NCBI GenBank assembly: GCA_021464245.1
Contig: JADCRB010000018.1
Location: 3,210,015 to 3,274,014 of the forward strand
Origin: Carallia brachiata
Lineage: Eukaryota > Streptophyta > Magnoliopsida > Malpighiales > Rhizophoraceae
Length of the DNA stretch: 64,000 nucleotides
Direction of reading: 5' to 3'
Positions 1 through 13,466 of the stretch are shown here, piece by piece. Within the stretch, counting starts at the first letter, position 1, and the number at the start of each line of letters is the position of its first letter. A program made the position numbers and the translations under genes. The notes under the pieces were generated by a model. That model had not been told where the DNA came from. It saw only the letters and a list, made by a program, of their open reading frames with translations, and did not search any database.

Positions 1-836
1 TGTTTCTGTTCTTCCAGTCATCCTTTTGAATCCCATTGCAAGGATGGATTAGACATGCCTCCCGGAATAATTTCAAGGGAAAAAGGCTCAGGCATGCCTA
101 CGAACTATATCCTATATATGCTCAAATTTTGATGGGAGGGAAAAATGTCAGGGTCACACTTCAAAAATCGACCAACGGAATGCTCCATTGGACTCACACG
201 CCATAATTCGTAGGTTAAACTCTGTAAATAATTTGCAGTATCCAAAGATTAAATGTTCAACAACAACAGCAAAATGATTCTACAATATGGAACTTCAGCC
301 GTTTAAACTTAACCTCTTAAGGCTAAATATGAGGAACAGAACATCAGCTCTGACTATGCGTGTATCAAAAGATAAATGTCTTCTGAAAGTAACTACTGCA
401 TATCTAAGCAGATAGAAAACAGAAATGAAAATCAAAAGGCAAGGTGGGAAGAACATACCATTGGAAGAAACAACAGAGAAGCTGAGGAGGAGCCAGAGGA
501 AGAAAGAAGAAGAGAAACCTCCCATATCTTTGATGGAAAGATCATCAGGAAAGTGCATACCATGTGTAGAAAAGAACAGGTATGTTCCAATCTTTAGTAA
601 CTCAAAGGTGTCAAAAAGATTGACCCCTTTGGATGATAATGCAATTCTTGTTCTTCAGGCATGCCATAAGACAAAAAGCACAAGAAACTTGTGGAAAAGA
701 TTCTTGAACTTGTGCTAAAATCACTTGAAAAAAAAGGAGATTCTTAACCTGGGTCCAAAGATGAAATATCAACTTTGAAGAGGCTTGGTATAGATTCTTA
801 ACTTTACTTCAAAGTTAACTTTTTTCCTTAACATCC

Positions 837-868
<32 letters not shown>

Positions 869-2413
869 AAGAAAGACCAAAATTATTTTTTTTTTTCGAT
901 TTGTGTCTATCATTCTATGTAGGGGTCATACTAATTTTCTTTGTATCGCTCTAATTTTATCAGGTGTTTCCGAGGGACAAACCAAACTTGATGTCATTGT
1001 TGTATATACTTATTTTTGGATGAGGGGGATCATCATTGAAGTGAGGTGGAAGTTGAAGCGGTAGAGAGTATTATGCACATTGATTTTTTGAGATTGGGAT
1101 TACATGTAATAACCCGCAAAAGCTTGATGTGGAAACCTTTGGGCGGTGGATGTACCACCCCCAACATATTCAAATAATATAGATGTGGCGCTCTGGTGAT
1201 TATTCCAGTGATTTCTCGGCGCTTGATCACTTGGATGGATGAGACACAAGAGAGAAAAAGAGAATAAAATGGACAAAACGCAGAAAACAAAAAGAAGATT
1301 ATGCTTGGGATCGAAAGAGGCCAATTGCCATGCGCTTGCTTTGAACCAGAAAATCCCTGGACTTTTGAAAAAAAAAATAATTTGTTTAGTTGCATATTGG
1401 TTTTATTGACACGGTGAGATGCATTTTCATAAAAAAAAATCACGATTATTTAGTTGCACATTTATGATCTCATATTTGTACAACCAACCATCACATTTAT
1501 AATCTCATATTTGTACATCCAACCATCGTAATTATACTTTTTGTGAATTCACGTCACTCTGGAGTCCAAAACTCATGCCATGTAATAGAGCACTCCGAGA
1601 AAGCCTCGGTCTTAAACCCCCATAATTTTCTAGAATCTGCTTCTAAACTCACTGTAAACACCCAGAATATTTAGTCAATCTTATCCAACACAAAGGCCGA
1701 CTGTGTCTTTAGATTTGAGGGTTCTTATTATGAGATCACATTGAAAATAACAGCTATAGCAAATGAACTTGATAACCAGTACCCAATCCAAGAAAATATT
1801 ACTGCTGGGTGTTCCAGTTTATGACTCTGCGTAAAGCACAACACCAGCAAGGTGACACTGCAGAACTTTCCCAGTTCCAGAGAAGATCCAAAAGCCTACG
1901 GAATATGCAGAAAAGGGAATAAGCAATTCTGAGTCATCACTGCAAACCTCATTTTACCTCCCAATATTACCATAGATGTACAAAGGCAGAGTCTTGACCT
2001 GCATATGTTTCGTACTTCGTGAACATATACAAAATTACGGTAGCAGGAAAATGAGAGCTCCATAACAGAATCACAGATGCAATTCACGAGCCACGAAGGA
2101 GATAAATGAACACAGAACATTCAGTCTTAGTCACTCACCATAGAAGCCGAGAAGAATTCGTGAGTCTATAATCTCAAGTCCCTACACTATGCAACAAAAG
2201 CTGCAGCACCTACAACCTGCTCTAGGAGGTAAAGGTTGATTTCCCTACACGCATATCTGTTCTAACATGAAGATGCAACCAAATCTAGCGGTCAAGACTA
2301 TGGCTTTAAATATTACAGTCATCCAAAGAATTTAAAAGGCTGCCAGAACTAGAAGAGAGGTAAGGGATGTTACAGAATCACTGCTACAATTCAGAAACGA
2401 GAGTGCAGAATAT
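1..2413. other. No secure gene; possible minus-strand signal-peptide exon near 440-560
   Basis: I see no gene I can defend here. On the minus strand around 440-563 a short reading frame contains a hydrophobic stretch (about MGGFSSSFFLWLLLSFSVVS) that looks like a secretory signal, followed by a possible GT donor; it could be the first exon of a gene running off the left edge, but I found no convincing partner exon. A second hydrophobic minus-strand frame at 1100-1324 has no ATG in frame. A perfect (CT)14 microsatellite lies at 841-868. The right part probably includes the 3' UTR of the MBD gene. Confidence 0.3.
841..868. repeat. (CT)14 microsatellite
   Basis: Uninterrupted CT dinucleotide run of 28 bases, seen directly. 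Confidence 0.95.
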
Positions 2414-5400
2414 TCAGCAGCTCGCAGCAGAAGGAGCTGGATGTTGTGGGGCCTCATTTCGCCCAATTTGGTTAGCTTTACCATTTTCCCCAAGTTCCCC
2501 ATCCATGGTCTTGCCCTTTTCATCTGAGGGAGTGTCGCACATTCCATCTTGTACATCTGGTTTGCCTTTGATCTCTCCCTCATGTGCAGCAACTGTAGCA
2601 TTAGGATTTTCTTTCACTGCTTCTCCGTTTGCTTTCACATCCACAGCATCTGAAGTACCATTGTTACCCATATCATTCTCTTTTGCTGTCTCAGTTTGGG
2701 AAACCTTTCCTGCTGAGTTTGCAATTTTATCATTACCATTTTCAATTAGTTCACCAGAACCAGTTTCTGCGGCAGGTTGGTCTTTCACTGCCACCTCATT
2801 GTTTCCCTGCTTTTCAGCCTCCATCGTGCCTGGTTGTTCCTCAGCCACAGCATCTCCTTTTCCCTCATCAACACTCTCATCTTCCTTTTTGTCCTTATTT
2901 TCAATGGTGAGATCCTCTCCTTTTTCTGCCTCAGCATTCTCCTTTGCAGAGCCCCTCTGCATCTTGCATTTGAACGTCTTTCACGCTCTCAGTCTTTCCA
3001 GAAGCAGACTCTATTTCTTTATCCTTATTTTTATCAGTGATATCTTTTTCTTTTTCTGCCTCATCATTTACCTTTTCAGAGCCATCTTGTATCTGAGCCT
3101 CTTTCTCACCTTCAGCCTTTTCAGGATCAGATTCCGTTTCTTTCTTCTCCTTCTTTGAACCTGATGATTTTCGGCCACGCTTTCTTTGCAGGCTCCTTTT
3201 CTGGTGTTGGAGTTGCCTTAGTCTTCTCACTGATTCTTGCTGACCTCCTTGGGGTCTCGCCGGTACCCCAATCAAACTCTGATATTGATGGATTACCAGG
3301 ATGTGATTTCAGGTACTGCTCCAATTGTTTCCTGGTATGGATCTCTTCGCCAGTGGGAGCAACAAACACGATTTCATTCTTCCTTGGTGTACCTCCTCTC
3401 TTCGGGTAGTACTGTGACAGAACAGAGAAAATGTCACTACGACTTTTGCTACACCATAAAAACATTGAATAATGCCACTTTGTTGTCCGTATATTATTTC
3501 AGTTCAATCAATTTCAGTGATACCACAACTCTCCTTTAAAGAATAAAATGAACCGACCATCTAAAAAGCAACTAACTCATAAAATACTGTATAAATACAC
3601 AAAATCATGAAAGCAACTCAGAAACAGAAATATGAGGACAAACTTTGTCCTGTTACTTGCATGTTCAACAGGATCATTAGCCCAAATGAATCAGGATCCT
3701 GCAGCCATTTTCTGCCACATTACCAGTTATATAAACTAGCTACTTCGTTATAGGTTCTAGGAAGCCATCACACTGGCTCTTGTTTCTTTTAAGCCACTGG
3801 AATGATAGTGACATGTGGAAAACTGTTGAGATCATCCTAGCTTTGCGCTTTGCATTGTTGGAAAATGTAAGCTTATCCTCATCTCATCAATTCTCAATCT
3901 TTAAGGATCTTTCACTAATTAATTGTGTAAAATCTTCCCTCGAAAGCACAATTGATGGTATCTTTTATACAAGTTCCACCCATGTGAACAATTCAAGCAA
4001 ACCCTATGTCTTTCAAATCTCCTTTACGAACGTTAAAATCAGGCCTTCGTCCGGTGGGATGTACAGGGCTACCGAATTGACGTCATGAACAGTCATGGGA
4101 AGAAATAAAACACATAGCTTGAATTGAAATCAAACAAATCAGCCATGCTGGCCACAGAGGATTTACACAACAAAAAATGACAAACGTGCAACAGGAAATT
4201 TAGCAGTTCAACTAGGCCATTAGTTCTCCCTAAACTAGCACTTATTTATCAAATGTTTGGCCTCAAAATGCCATCTCTCTTGTGCAATTTTGCCCACGTA
4301 TATACTTATGTATCCCCAAAAAAATATATATATATTACAGCCATACAACATTAAATGGCTCTCCCGCCACCTTAGGATAAATTTTCCCCAGGAGGACATG
4401 ACTATTACGGTATCTTGTTGTAGATTTCTTGTAGGAACTACGAAACTCGACCAAAATCCTTACCATTTTTGCTAGTCATGTCAGTTGAAACATGACAGTT
4501 CGTCTAGTGTATCTATACATGGACACTAAGGTTTGCGAAAATAGCCTGAGACAACAATTCTCAAGCTACAAATCATCGTCACATTCAGCTATGTAATAGT
4601 CCCAAGGTGGATAGCGGGGTAAATGGCTAGCTCCAGCTCCAAGGTCTTATATCCTAACTATGACTGGGCTTAGTTGTGTTTCGGCCCGAGATTTGACTAC
4701 TTATATTTGTTTCAAACCTTTTACAAAGATTCATTTCAACATATAATCGTAAATAAGCTAAGCAAACAGAGACTTGAACAAACGTGTAGTACTGGACAAA
4801 CAGATGTCATCTACTGGTCAACCTTCTTAAGTGCCACACTTCACATGAGGTCAACAACCATCATCTCATTTGTCCCTTAGCTACCCCAGTTTTCATTCAT
4901 TCCCTTTTTTCTAACCCCAAAGATGCCCCACTTGTATATGTAATCATGAAGAAAATGATAACCATTCGAAAAATCAAAGTAATGGTGTGGTGACCTTCAG
5001 TTGCAGTCTTTTTACCTAAATTTCTAAGGACAAGCATATTGAAATACAACCTAATATTTGTTCTTCCTAGCAACTCAGAATATGGGTTTTCGTTTCCCAG
5101 CTAGGGAGCTAACATAAAGATTGCAAATGAAAGAGCACATGTTGCACACAGAATATACCGCACACTGCCTAAAATGTCATGAGTACACCCTGAAAAGTGC
5201 ACCTAAGCTGGTTCAATCAAGTACCCTATTTGGATCAACATGCATACAAAACATAGAGCACTGCATGCCAAAAGTGCAAATTCGCGATGCAACAGGTCAA
5301 ATCATTCTGGGTATCTATCCAAGGAGACTTGATGGTAGGCATTCATAAATCTTGTATAAAAGATGCAAAATGTACTGGGTGTGTCGTGTGCATATTTGTC

Positions 5401-7606
5401 TGTGGACATGGGAAAGGCTGATAGAAGAGGGGGAGAGGAGGAGAGAGATTGGAATAACAGGGAGAGAAAGGAAAGATAAAATAGATTGCTCTTCACCAAC
5501 ATCAAAGGCTTCAAAAATATTAAGTGCAGTCCACCTCCCAAGCTGACTTAAAAAGCCTCAGCAAGTAGACCCCACTGCCCAATTTCTTGCCAAGCAAGTG
5601 TGCCGCGTCCAGATGAGTTTGCAAAAATTTTCAGATGGCTTAACTCAAAAACCCATTTCAACTATTAGAAGAACCTCTATAATGCGATGCTATTAACCAA
5701 GGAGTTTATCACAAAAAAATTGCCTTCCAAGCACATGTAAGCCTCCACATTTAACACAAGTATCCAAGCACCTCTTGTTCTTGATGCAAGTATTAGTCTA
5801 ACAAGCATACAAAAGCTTTATCTGAACAGAATCATGCAATTATTGTAAAAGATTTAAAACAATTGAGAAGTGGGAGATTATATGTTAGTTTCAAATCCAA
5901 AAGAGAAAACTGCATAAGGGCTTAAGGCAAAGATACCACTAACTCTGCTGAGAGTTCTAAAATTCCCTGCTAGGTGCCAACCTTCGGAGTGGAATAATGG
6001 AACAAAAAAGAACATCTTAATGCACGAGGGTCCCACACTGTAGACTTTAGGAATTGTCAAAGGCACACAACCTTACCCTTGTTTTTTAAGAAGAGGATGT
6101 TTCCATGACTTGAGCCTGCAACTTCCAAGTCACTATAGTGTAACCTTACCGTTACATTAAGACTCACCCTTCAATGGAATGACAGACCATTGCCAAAAAA
6201 TAAATGCGAATGGATGAGAACCAGGGGCAATGACTGCGTCTCATGTACAGGTCACATTTTCCACAGAACTAGGAACTAAGAACAGAATCTCAACAGCAGC
6301 TTGCCAATGACATTCCTGCCTCATTGGAATTTTGAGACGGGAAATTCGAAGAATGCCCCCCTTTGCTGCTAATGGCACACTCCAGCAGCTGGAGGCCTTC
6401 ATCCCATGTCCTCTATACTCCAATTTTTAAGGAAGTAACACAGAACTTCAGTTTCTGCTACAATGTACAAGAAGCACAGAACTAGCACCACTTAACTACA
6501 GGGCAAGGCAACCAAACATTAACCTTGAGATTGAAAAAATAGTAAAAAATCTAATAAATGAACCAAAAAAGCGCAGGAGATATAACCTAAAATTGATAAT
6601 TTTGGATTCAAACTAATGAAATCTACACCAAACAAAGGCAACAAAAATATAATCAATATGATATCAGTCCAATTATTTAGCAATCTAGAAAACCACATGC
6701 TGAGATGCTGCTATAAGTAAGAAAAATGTTAGGCATGATCATAGCATGAAAACATAAAAAGTATCAATAGAATTCTAAGCGTTAATATTTTTGTACGCAA
6801 ATCTGGTTGGAATATCCTCCAAAACAAAATGGATAAATCAACAACACCCCAGAAAATTCCCATCAACAATTGATGTACCAAATCCCATTTAAACAACAAT
6901 TAAAAGTTATACGTTAAGTTTTAGCTATCTTAATGTTCTTCCAATACTTTTTATTGGGTCAAGACGTCTTTCAAACATGTTACAAGCTCCACCACCACAA
7001 GCTAAACTCAGGAAATTTTATCATGAAACCGACAATTTCACCCAGCTCTGCCCCATTTGGCACTAATATTAAAACTAAAAATATAGAGGGAAGCTCAAGC
7101 TTCTTAAAAACTAAATTTGCAAGCATAACCCCATTTACAACAATAATCAGGTAATAACACACACACAAAAGAAAACGAAAAAGAAAAGAAAGAAAGAAAG
7201 AAAACCTAAACATAAATTTGCTGCCAGACTTGCACAAACCCTAGCATGGTACTATTTTGAAAACAAAAATTATGAGTGACTACCAAGTAACACCCAAAAA
7301 AGGACATAACCCAATTTAACCAAACCCCAAAAAGAAAAAAACACAACGTTTCACCCAAAAAACACTAAATTGACATCAATTACAAAAGGGTATCACATAA
7401 TTTAAGCAAGAACCAAGACCCCTCTAAGCTCATGTATACAAACACACACACAAAAACAAAAAGAAGGCGGGCAAAAACAACAAAGATACAACCTTTACAA
7501 AGAAAATTGGGTCAAAAAAAGCTTTAAAAAAAAAAGATACCATTTTCTTCCAAGCATCAGGAGCTGGTAGCTCAACAGAAATAACCTCTTCCTTTCCTCC
7601 CTGCAT
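2414..7606 (-). CDS. Methyl-CpG-binding-domain protein, MBD10/MBD11 type (two apparent 1-bp insertions)
   Basis: A plant MBD-domain nuclear protein. Exon 1 (7606-7541) encodes 22 residues ending ...PDAWKKM before a GT donor; exon 2 (3411-2414) opens after an AG acceptor with [16 protein letters not shown] and continues through the [19 protein letters not shown] core and the [10 protein letters not shown] motif typical of the MBD10/MBD11 group. The intron is about 4.1 kb. After the MBD comes a long Lys/Glu-rich, low-complexity acidic tail. The tail is split over three frames: an extra G at 3180 (minus strand, before the [13 protein letters not shown] basic motif) and an extra G in a four-base G run at 2952-2955. 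Without those two bases the reading would be continuous, about 353 residues, ending at the TGA at 2414-2416. MBD10/11 proteins generally lack the residues for tight mCpG binding in plants, so a chromatin role other than direct reading of methylation is possible. Paralogue assignment (10 versus 11) is not resolved. Confidence 0.85.
3412..7540 (-). other. Large intron of the MBD gene
   Basis: The 4.1-kb stretch is bounded by a GTATC donor at 7540 and a CACAG acceptor at 3412. I see no coding exon, RNA gene or clear transposon in it. Several short hydrophilic frames on the plus strand have no family signature and are treated as noise. Confidence 0.7.
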
Positions 7607-7958
7607 TGTTCTTCACCTAAAAAAAAAAACCCAAAACAAAAAAGCAAAACAAAAACAGACCCTTTTAATAAAATTCAATTTTCTCTCCAAATCTCTCTCT
7701 TTCTGAGAAGTTTGGTGTGTGTGTTTCTTTGTTTTTGTGTGGTAGAGAGAGAAAGGCATACAAACCGTTGAGGTTCTTGCTCTCGCTTGCTTCTTGATTT
7801 CTCTCTCTCCTGTTTTATATTTCTTTTATTTTTTAAAATAATTTTATATTCTTTATTATCGGTAAAAACTGTCATGTACATGTCGTAATCCTAAATAGGC
7901 GGCGATAAGCTCACCGATGTGGGAAGGGCAAGTGTTTGAATCATCCATTCAGAGTCTT

Positions 7959-8057
7959 GCACGTGTCCTTTAAAGCTGATTTGCCTCGTTCGTGAACATC
8001 GTGTCTTTTACCTCCCGAGCTTCCACGTTAACTGTGATTTGTTTCGTCACACGTGTG
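7959..8057. promoter_or_regulatory. Two ACGT-core motifs upstream of the MBD gene
   Basis: GCACGTGTCC (about 7959) and the palindrome CACACGTGTG (8048-8057) sit about 350-450 bp upstream of the MBD start codon. ACGTGTC resembles the core of ABRE/G-box sites bound by bZIP or bHLH factors. Function is inference; such motifs are common. Confidence 0.3.
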
Positions 8058-8099
8058 AAATCTATGACAGGATTTTGCGGCTCGTCTCTTTCTCTTTGG

Positions 8100-11000
8100 G
8101 AAATTTTTTACACATGCGTTGTCCTGAACGTAAATAGAGACACGTTATTTTTATCTTATATAAACAATGTTTTATATTACATGTGAGAGATGATTAAAAG
8201 ATAGCACAAATTACAAAAATTTCATAACTCGAAGTCATCAAGCAGGTAAGTTAGTATAATTTTATGTTAATGATCTAAATTTTAATTTTTACATTTGTGC
8301 CTTCTTTTGACAGTCTCTGGTGGCCATAGTTGGCAAAAGTTTGTGGTAAGCGTTTGGTTTCAGACTCAATATGTTAAATCTCTAGTGATGAAGTCTCACT
8401 CGATTTTATTGGTACTCAAATAATAAGTCTGTCTCTGCGAGGGTGGTTGAACGAGACATGAAGAATAATGGATAACTCTAATTTCGACTCACAAATTTGA
8501 TGACCGACATATCTGCGATAAATTCTTTTCTTTTAAAAAAAAAACTACATAAAAAAATTTATATAATGAACAAAAAATTTTAATGTAATATAAATTATTT
8601 TTTATGTTGTATTAATCATTTGTCTCGAAAAAATGTAAGTGGAACGCTTTTTGAATTAATAAATTGAGAGCTAAAGTTGAGGTTGTTTGGTTTGGGTTTT
8701 AAGTAGTCCATATTGATGTTTCAATTTATACAATTATTTTTTTTTGGTTAATAATATACTCTAAAAATAGCTAATAAAAAAGTAGCTCAGTAATACATAA
8801 ATTTTTAGAAATATAAAAGAAAGAAATTAGTAATAACAGTAACATGTAATCAAGTACAACAAACTTATTTTATTTAGCACAAACAGTAATAAAAAATTAG
8901 CATTATTAATAAAAAATAAAAAATTAGCATTAATAACAACCAGCATCATCTGAACCAAACTGACCTTGAATAATAAAAATACATGTAGCATGGGCATTTT
9001 TATTCCAAAAGTTTCAAGTTTAGAAAAAATTGTAATTAGAATCAATGATTTCAAAATATTAAATCATAAAAATACAACCAAATAATGATAATTATATTTT
9101 TTTCATGGCCTCGTGTTACTTTCTTGTCAAAAAAAAAAGTCTCCCTAATATTCCAAATAATAAAATATTACAATACCACTATGGGTTCTTTTTGTTTTGT
9201 TTATCTATTTCAATGGCCTAAATGATATATGAATGTCTTAGGATAGACACATTCAAAATGCAAACCCTAAATCTATTGTTATCCTTAATTGAATATTTTT
9301 CAATAAATAATTAAAATTGATAATGAAATATGCAAATGTATAACTAACCATCAAAATGATATAAGTGAATTCGCGTTTGAGATACGTTAAGAATGGAAAT
9401 CGTGTCTTAGACACTTTAAGTATGGAAAGTTGTTGGTTGTAACTTATCTACTTTGGATTTCATTAGTTATCTTTTTCTAAAATAAGAATGTTTAAAAATA
9501 TTAATAAAAACATTTGTAGTGGCAAGTGTTTTTAGTAAAATATCTGGTTTAGATTTTATTTTTGGTTCTGAGGGAGGGCCATAACCTATAGTGCATATAG
9601 GAAAGAAGAACTAGTAGAAAGCGTGTTCAAATCTCTCACCTTCCTTTTAGACATATTGTTTTGGGTGTTTGTTAATTTTACTTCTTTTTTTGTAAATAAA
9701 ATTAACTTATGATCTAATATCATTCAAATATTACTTTTAATTTTTTTATTTAAATAGACATCACTTATTATGTGGTATAAGATCATGAGTAATTTACACT
9801 CATTAAAAAAATAAGAGTTAAAATAGAAATCTCCATTACTTTGTAACCAATTGAACTGCACTATTTGGTTCTTGGTTTAATTTTTTGAGTGCTTATAAAC
9901 TCCCAAAAGTTCCTAATCACTAGGTCTTAGTGTTTAATTGATGGAAAAATTCAGATTAGTAATTTTTATTACAAGAATATGCTTTACGTTTCGGATTTTT
10001 TTAAAAAAAGATATTTATGTCCTAATTTGTTATCCGATATCCTTATGCTGTTTGATTACTTTAATCAATTACCTTCACGAGAAAACTATTCGATCACTAA
10101 CAACTAATTTTAATGTGACACACTAATTACTTTTAAGTTATTTTATATAAGAAAAGAAAATTTAAACAATTTATCATTTTTATTGTATATTGTTTATGAG
10201 AAAAAAAATGAATTCTTATTTTTATTTTTTATTAAAAAAAGTAAATGAGAATATTGATTTTGTTCTCCATGATGATTATTAGAGTTTAATTCTTAAAAAT
10301 TAATTTAATTCCCAATCAAGAAATTGAGGGATAAACTAAAATCAGAAACATTACGAATAAAATTAGCCTTCTAGTTTCTAAGAAAACGGAGACTTAATCA
10401 CTTAACATACCATGAAAATTTCTGTCCATAAAAAAACCATGAAAATTGGTAGGGTAAGTGTAAGAAGAAAACAGAATTACATATATACACACATATAAAT
10501 TTCAATGATGCTATTTATCTCTCTAAAATAACTTTTTTTTTTCCCATATAAAGAATGCGAAACAAGCATGGTATCCACAATCCCGAAAGAAGAATTGCGT
10601 CAATCAAATAAGAAAATTCTATAAATATACATTTAATTTTACAGAATAATTTAATAAAGAATTGAATAAAGAATTGAACATGTGACTTTTATCAATAAAT
10701 ATTTAATTTATTGATCACATGGATGCACCTTTGATGACATAATTATAATAATCATATTTTAAAAAAAAGTTGTTAAGGTCGGGTACATTTTCGTTTATAA
10801 AAATTTCTTATTGTACAACAAATTTTTTGTCAATAAAAACACAAACAATGGTATAATTACAATTGTTAGGTCTACAATAATAAAAGAAAAAAAAAAGTCC
10901 CACTTGACAAATAAACAAAATTATCCTTTCTTTTTCTGTTAGAAGAGCGGTTGAAAAAGTACAGAAGTTGGAACAGATTCAACAAAAAAATTAATGTGTT

Positions 11001-12521
11001 AACTGGATGTCCTAATTGTCTTATGGTCCAAAACAACATTACTATATAATTCATTTTTAATAGAAGATTAATATTAATTAGTAATATTTTAATAATAATA
11101 AAATAATATAAATTATTTAATAATTATAATTTAAAAAATAAAAAATATATATATTATTATATAATTATTTTATTATTATTTAAATTAAACAATACAATAA
11201 AATTTTACGTGATACTAACAAATAAATAATAAATAAGATATTATCGGATGATAAGGTAGCACGTACGAATACACAATCTAGTAAGAGAAGCCAGAAAATC
11301 TCCAGTCAATACGGAAAGAAGAACCATTCACGCGCTGGAGTTTTATGTGGTTGACACAGCAGCCCGTTGAATCCACAGAACAATGTTCTATGTTTAGAAC
11401 ACGCTCACATTTCAGAGAGTGGGTTTTGTGTGGAAGGACCACTCGAGTGCCCGAACGCAAAGTATTTTCAAGTTTTTGTGAAGCGTAATGGAGAGAAGAT
11501 TCGGGTCCGAACAACGGGAACGTGACGGCGTTAGTGGGAGCATATGCCATTATTCGCGCAAATTTGGTGGCTTTCTTCGGTCCCCTTCCCCTACTGTAAT
11601 GCTTTTAGTTGAACTTCTTGATGACAAAAAAAAAAAAAAAAAGAAATAAATCCCTCTGTTTTACTAAAGTGGACATTAATAAAAAACTCAAATGCAGACT
11701 AATATAATAAAATAATCACTTAAATCATTTGGCAGACTACCACCTTCACTAATATGTCATTTGCCTCCTTTTCCTGAATAAAATTCATGTTATTTTTGTA
11801 TATTAACTTTAGTTTTGGCGATACAAAGTGTCTTGAGAGAGATTAAATCAACCTCCAAAGGTTGTAGTTTAAATATAAAAGAACTTACTTGTTATTATGT
11901 CTAAAGTAATGGATCTGAATTTTTTGTCAAAACGTTTAGTAGAGTTAAATGTGTGTTCTTGTATTAATTTTTTATACAAAAAAAAGAATCAAATTATTTT
12001 TGATTATGAAATTATCTTTCAAAGAAAAATTTTAAAAAAATTGAATACAAATTGATACTAAATTGTGGTTCAATTTTCAATTTTAACTTTGATTTACAAA
12101 GCTTAAGTTATTGCCATCATAAAAAATTAGTACTACAGTGAATATAAAATGTACCTAATCTCGTCATGAAAGTAATGAAAAAAGGTAGACTAATCTCATC
12201 TTATTTGGTCTCAAAATTATTTTTTTATTCTCTTGTGTCTATTATTTTGCTTGATAAGTATTGTTATTTAGTGGTGTTCTGCGATAAATATAGTATAATC
12301 CCATAAGGCGTGTGGTGGCTTATTATGTCAGAGGGGGTCCGAGCAAAGGCTAATAAGTAACAACCACCCTAGCCCTGTAGCCCTAAAGCAAAGAAATGAG
12401 TGAGAGAGATCGTTTGCATAGCAAACAAATATATTATTAATATATGCGTTAAATTTTAGTATTTTTATTAATATTTTGATTGAATAATATTAATAATTTT
12501 TTAAACAAAGTTGATAATTTC
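8100..12521. other. AT-rich spacer between the MBD gene and the retrotransposon
   Basis: Mostly very AT-rich sequence with no supported gene. It includes an imperfect inverted repeat of about 30 bp per arm between roughly 11090 and 11190 (AATAATAATAAAATAAT on one side and its complement on the other). A locally GC-richer island at 11270-11600 is listed separately. Confidence 0.6.
11278..11550 (-). CDS. Hypothetical 90-aa ORF in a GC-richer island
   Basis: An ATG-initiated frame of 90 codons on the minus strand, inside an island with clearly higher GC than the flanking AT-rich DNA. The product begins MAYAPTNAVTFPLFGPESS, has four cysteines in its second half, and matches no family I recognise. 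No membrane segment or signal peptide is evident. It could be an exon fragment of a decayed or transposed gene, or chance. Expression data would decide. Confidence 0.25.
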   Translation of the reverse strand: MAYAPTNAVTFPLFGPESSLHYASQKLENTLRSGTRVVLPHKTHSLKCERVLNIEHCSVDSTGCCVNHIKLQRVNGSSFRIDWRFSGFSY

Positions 12522-13318
12522 TGTAACGGGTAAATTTCGAGTTTAAAACAATTAAACTCGAAAAATACAAAAATAAATTACAAATAAAAATTTAAAATAA
12601 AAGAAAATTTACGTGGGGTCGATATCCGTAGATCCTTCGATTAGTGTTCCGTTTTTGACTCCGTCAAGGGCTGCACGAGTTTAATTTTGACAGAAATAAT
12701 TTCCACAGCTTTATCTTGAACTGGGTAGACTGAAACTGGATCTGATTTGGACGTTTAAACTACAGTTAAGAACCGCAGAGACCTGATCTGAGCCGATCTG
12801 GTTTAATTTCACCGAGGGTCGAAGGGACTTGTTCTCGGATGAGCTGCCTGGATTTTGCTGAGGGCCGTATGAGGCTTGATCTCAGTCGGATTTATAATAT
12901 TTTGATAATTTTTCAGATCTATATTCTCACGAATCCAGATCTGATACGATCAGAGAATACAAATCTAAAATAACTTTAGAAACAGAAATAGCAAATTTTT
13001 TTTTGACTTTGTTCTTGAGATATCTTTCTCAAAAGAGTTAAAAATATATCACAGATTACGTAAAAATAAATTTTTTTTCTTTTTTTTTTGCTATCTCTCT
13101 CTTCTTTGCTTTTTTTTTTTTTTTTTTCGTCTGCTCTCTGCTCCGCTGCTCCTTTTCAATTTGGGGAGGCCAATTTATAGGCCTTCCCCGCCTGCCTGCC
13201 AGCCACCAACCATTTGGTTGGTGGCAATTATTTGAGGTTGGCAGCTGCCAACCTTGACTTCAAGGTTGGCGGCTGCCAACACATATATATTAATTTTTTT
13301 TTAATTTACTTATTTACA
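12522..13318 (-). repeat. 3' LTR of the Tat-type element (left copy)
   Basis: 797 bp, TG...CA ends. Aligns with the right copy along its whole length apart from substitutions and a 28-bp extra segment near 13253-13280 that duplicates a palindromic motif. Contains a 24-bp hairpin (13202-13225) and the perfect palindrome AGGTTGGCAGCTGCCAACCT (13235-13254). Confidence 0.95.
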
Positions 13319-13340
13319 AATGCCCCCACTTCAAGGGTTA
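13319..13340 (-). other. Polypurine tract of the element
   Basis: On the minus strand the sequence just before the 3' LTR reads CTTGAAGTGGGGGCATT followed by TGTAAAT. A G-rich purine tract directly abutting the LTR is the expected plus-strand primer site. Confidence 0.75.
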
Positions 13341-13466
13341 GTAAGGAAGAATTTTACAAAAATGATCTGAACCGAGTCTTGAAGTCCAGTTTGAAACTTG
13401 AGATGTCTTAATGATCATTGAATGTTGAAGCCTTCTATCTCCAGCTAGACCCGCTTTTGTTGGATC

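Noticed and set aside
1100..1324. Minus-strand 74-aa frame with a strong hydrophobic N-terminus, like a secreted peptide
   Set aside because: No in-frame ATG at its start and no known peptide motif at its C-terminus; left as unsupported.
2367..3158. 263-aa plus-strand ORF
   Set aside because: It is antisense to the Lys/Glu-rich tail of the MBD gene; its Ser/Phe-rich composition is the complement of that tail.
12300..12420. CCCTAAAG/CCCTAG motifs suggesting telomere-like repeats
   Set aside because: Only isolated copies; no tandem array.
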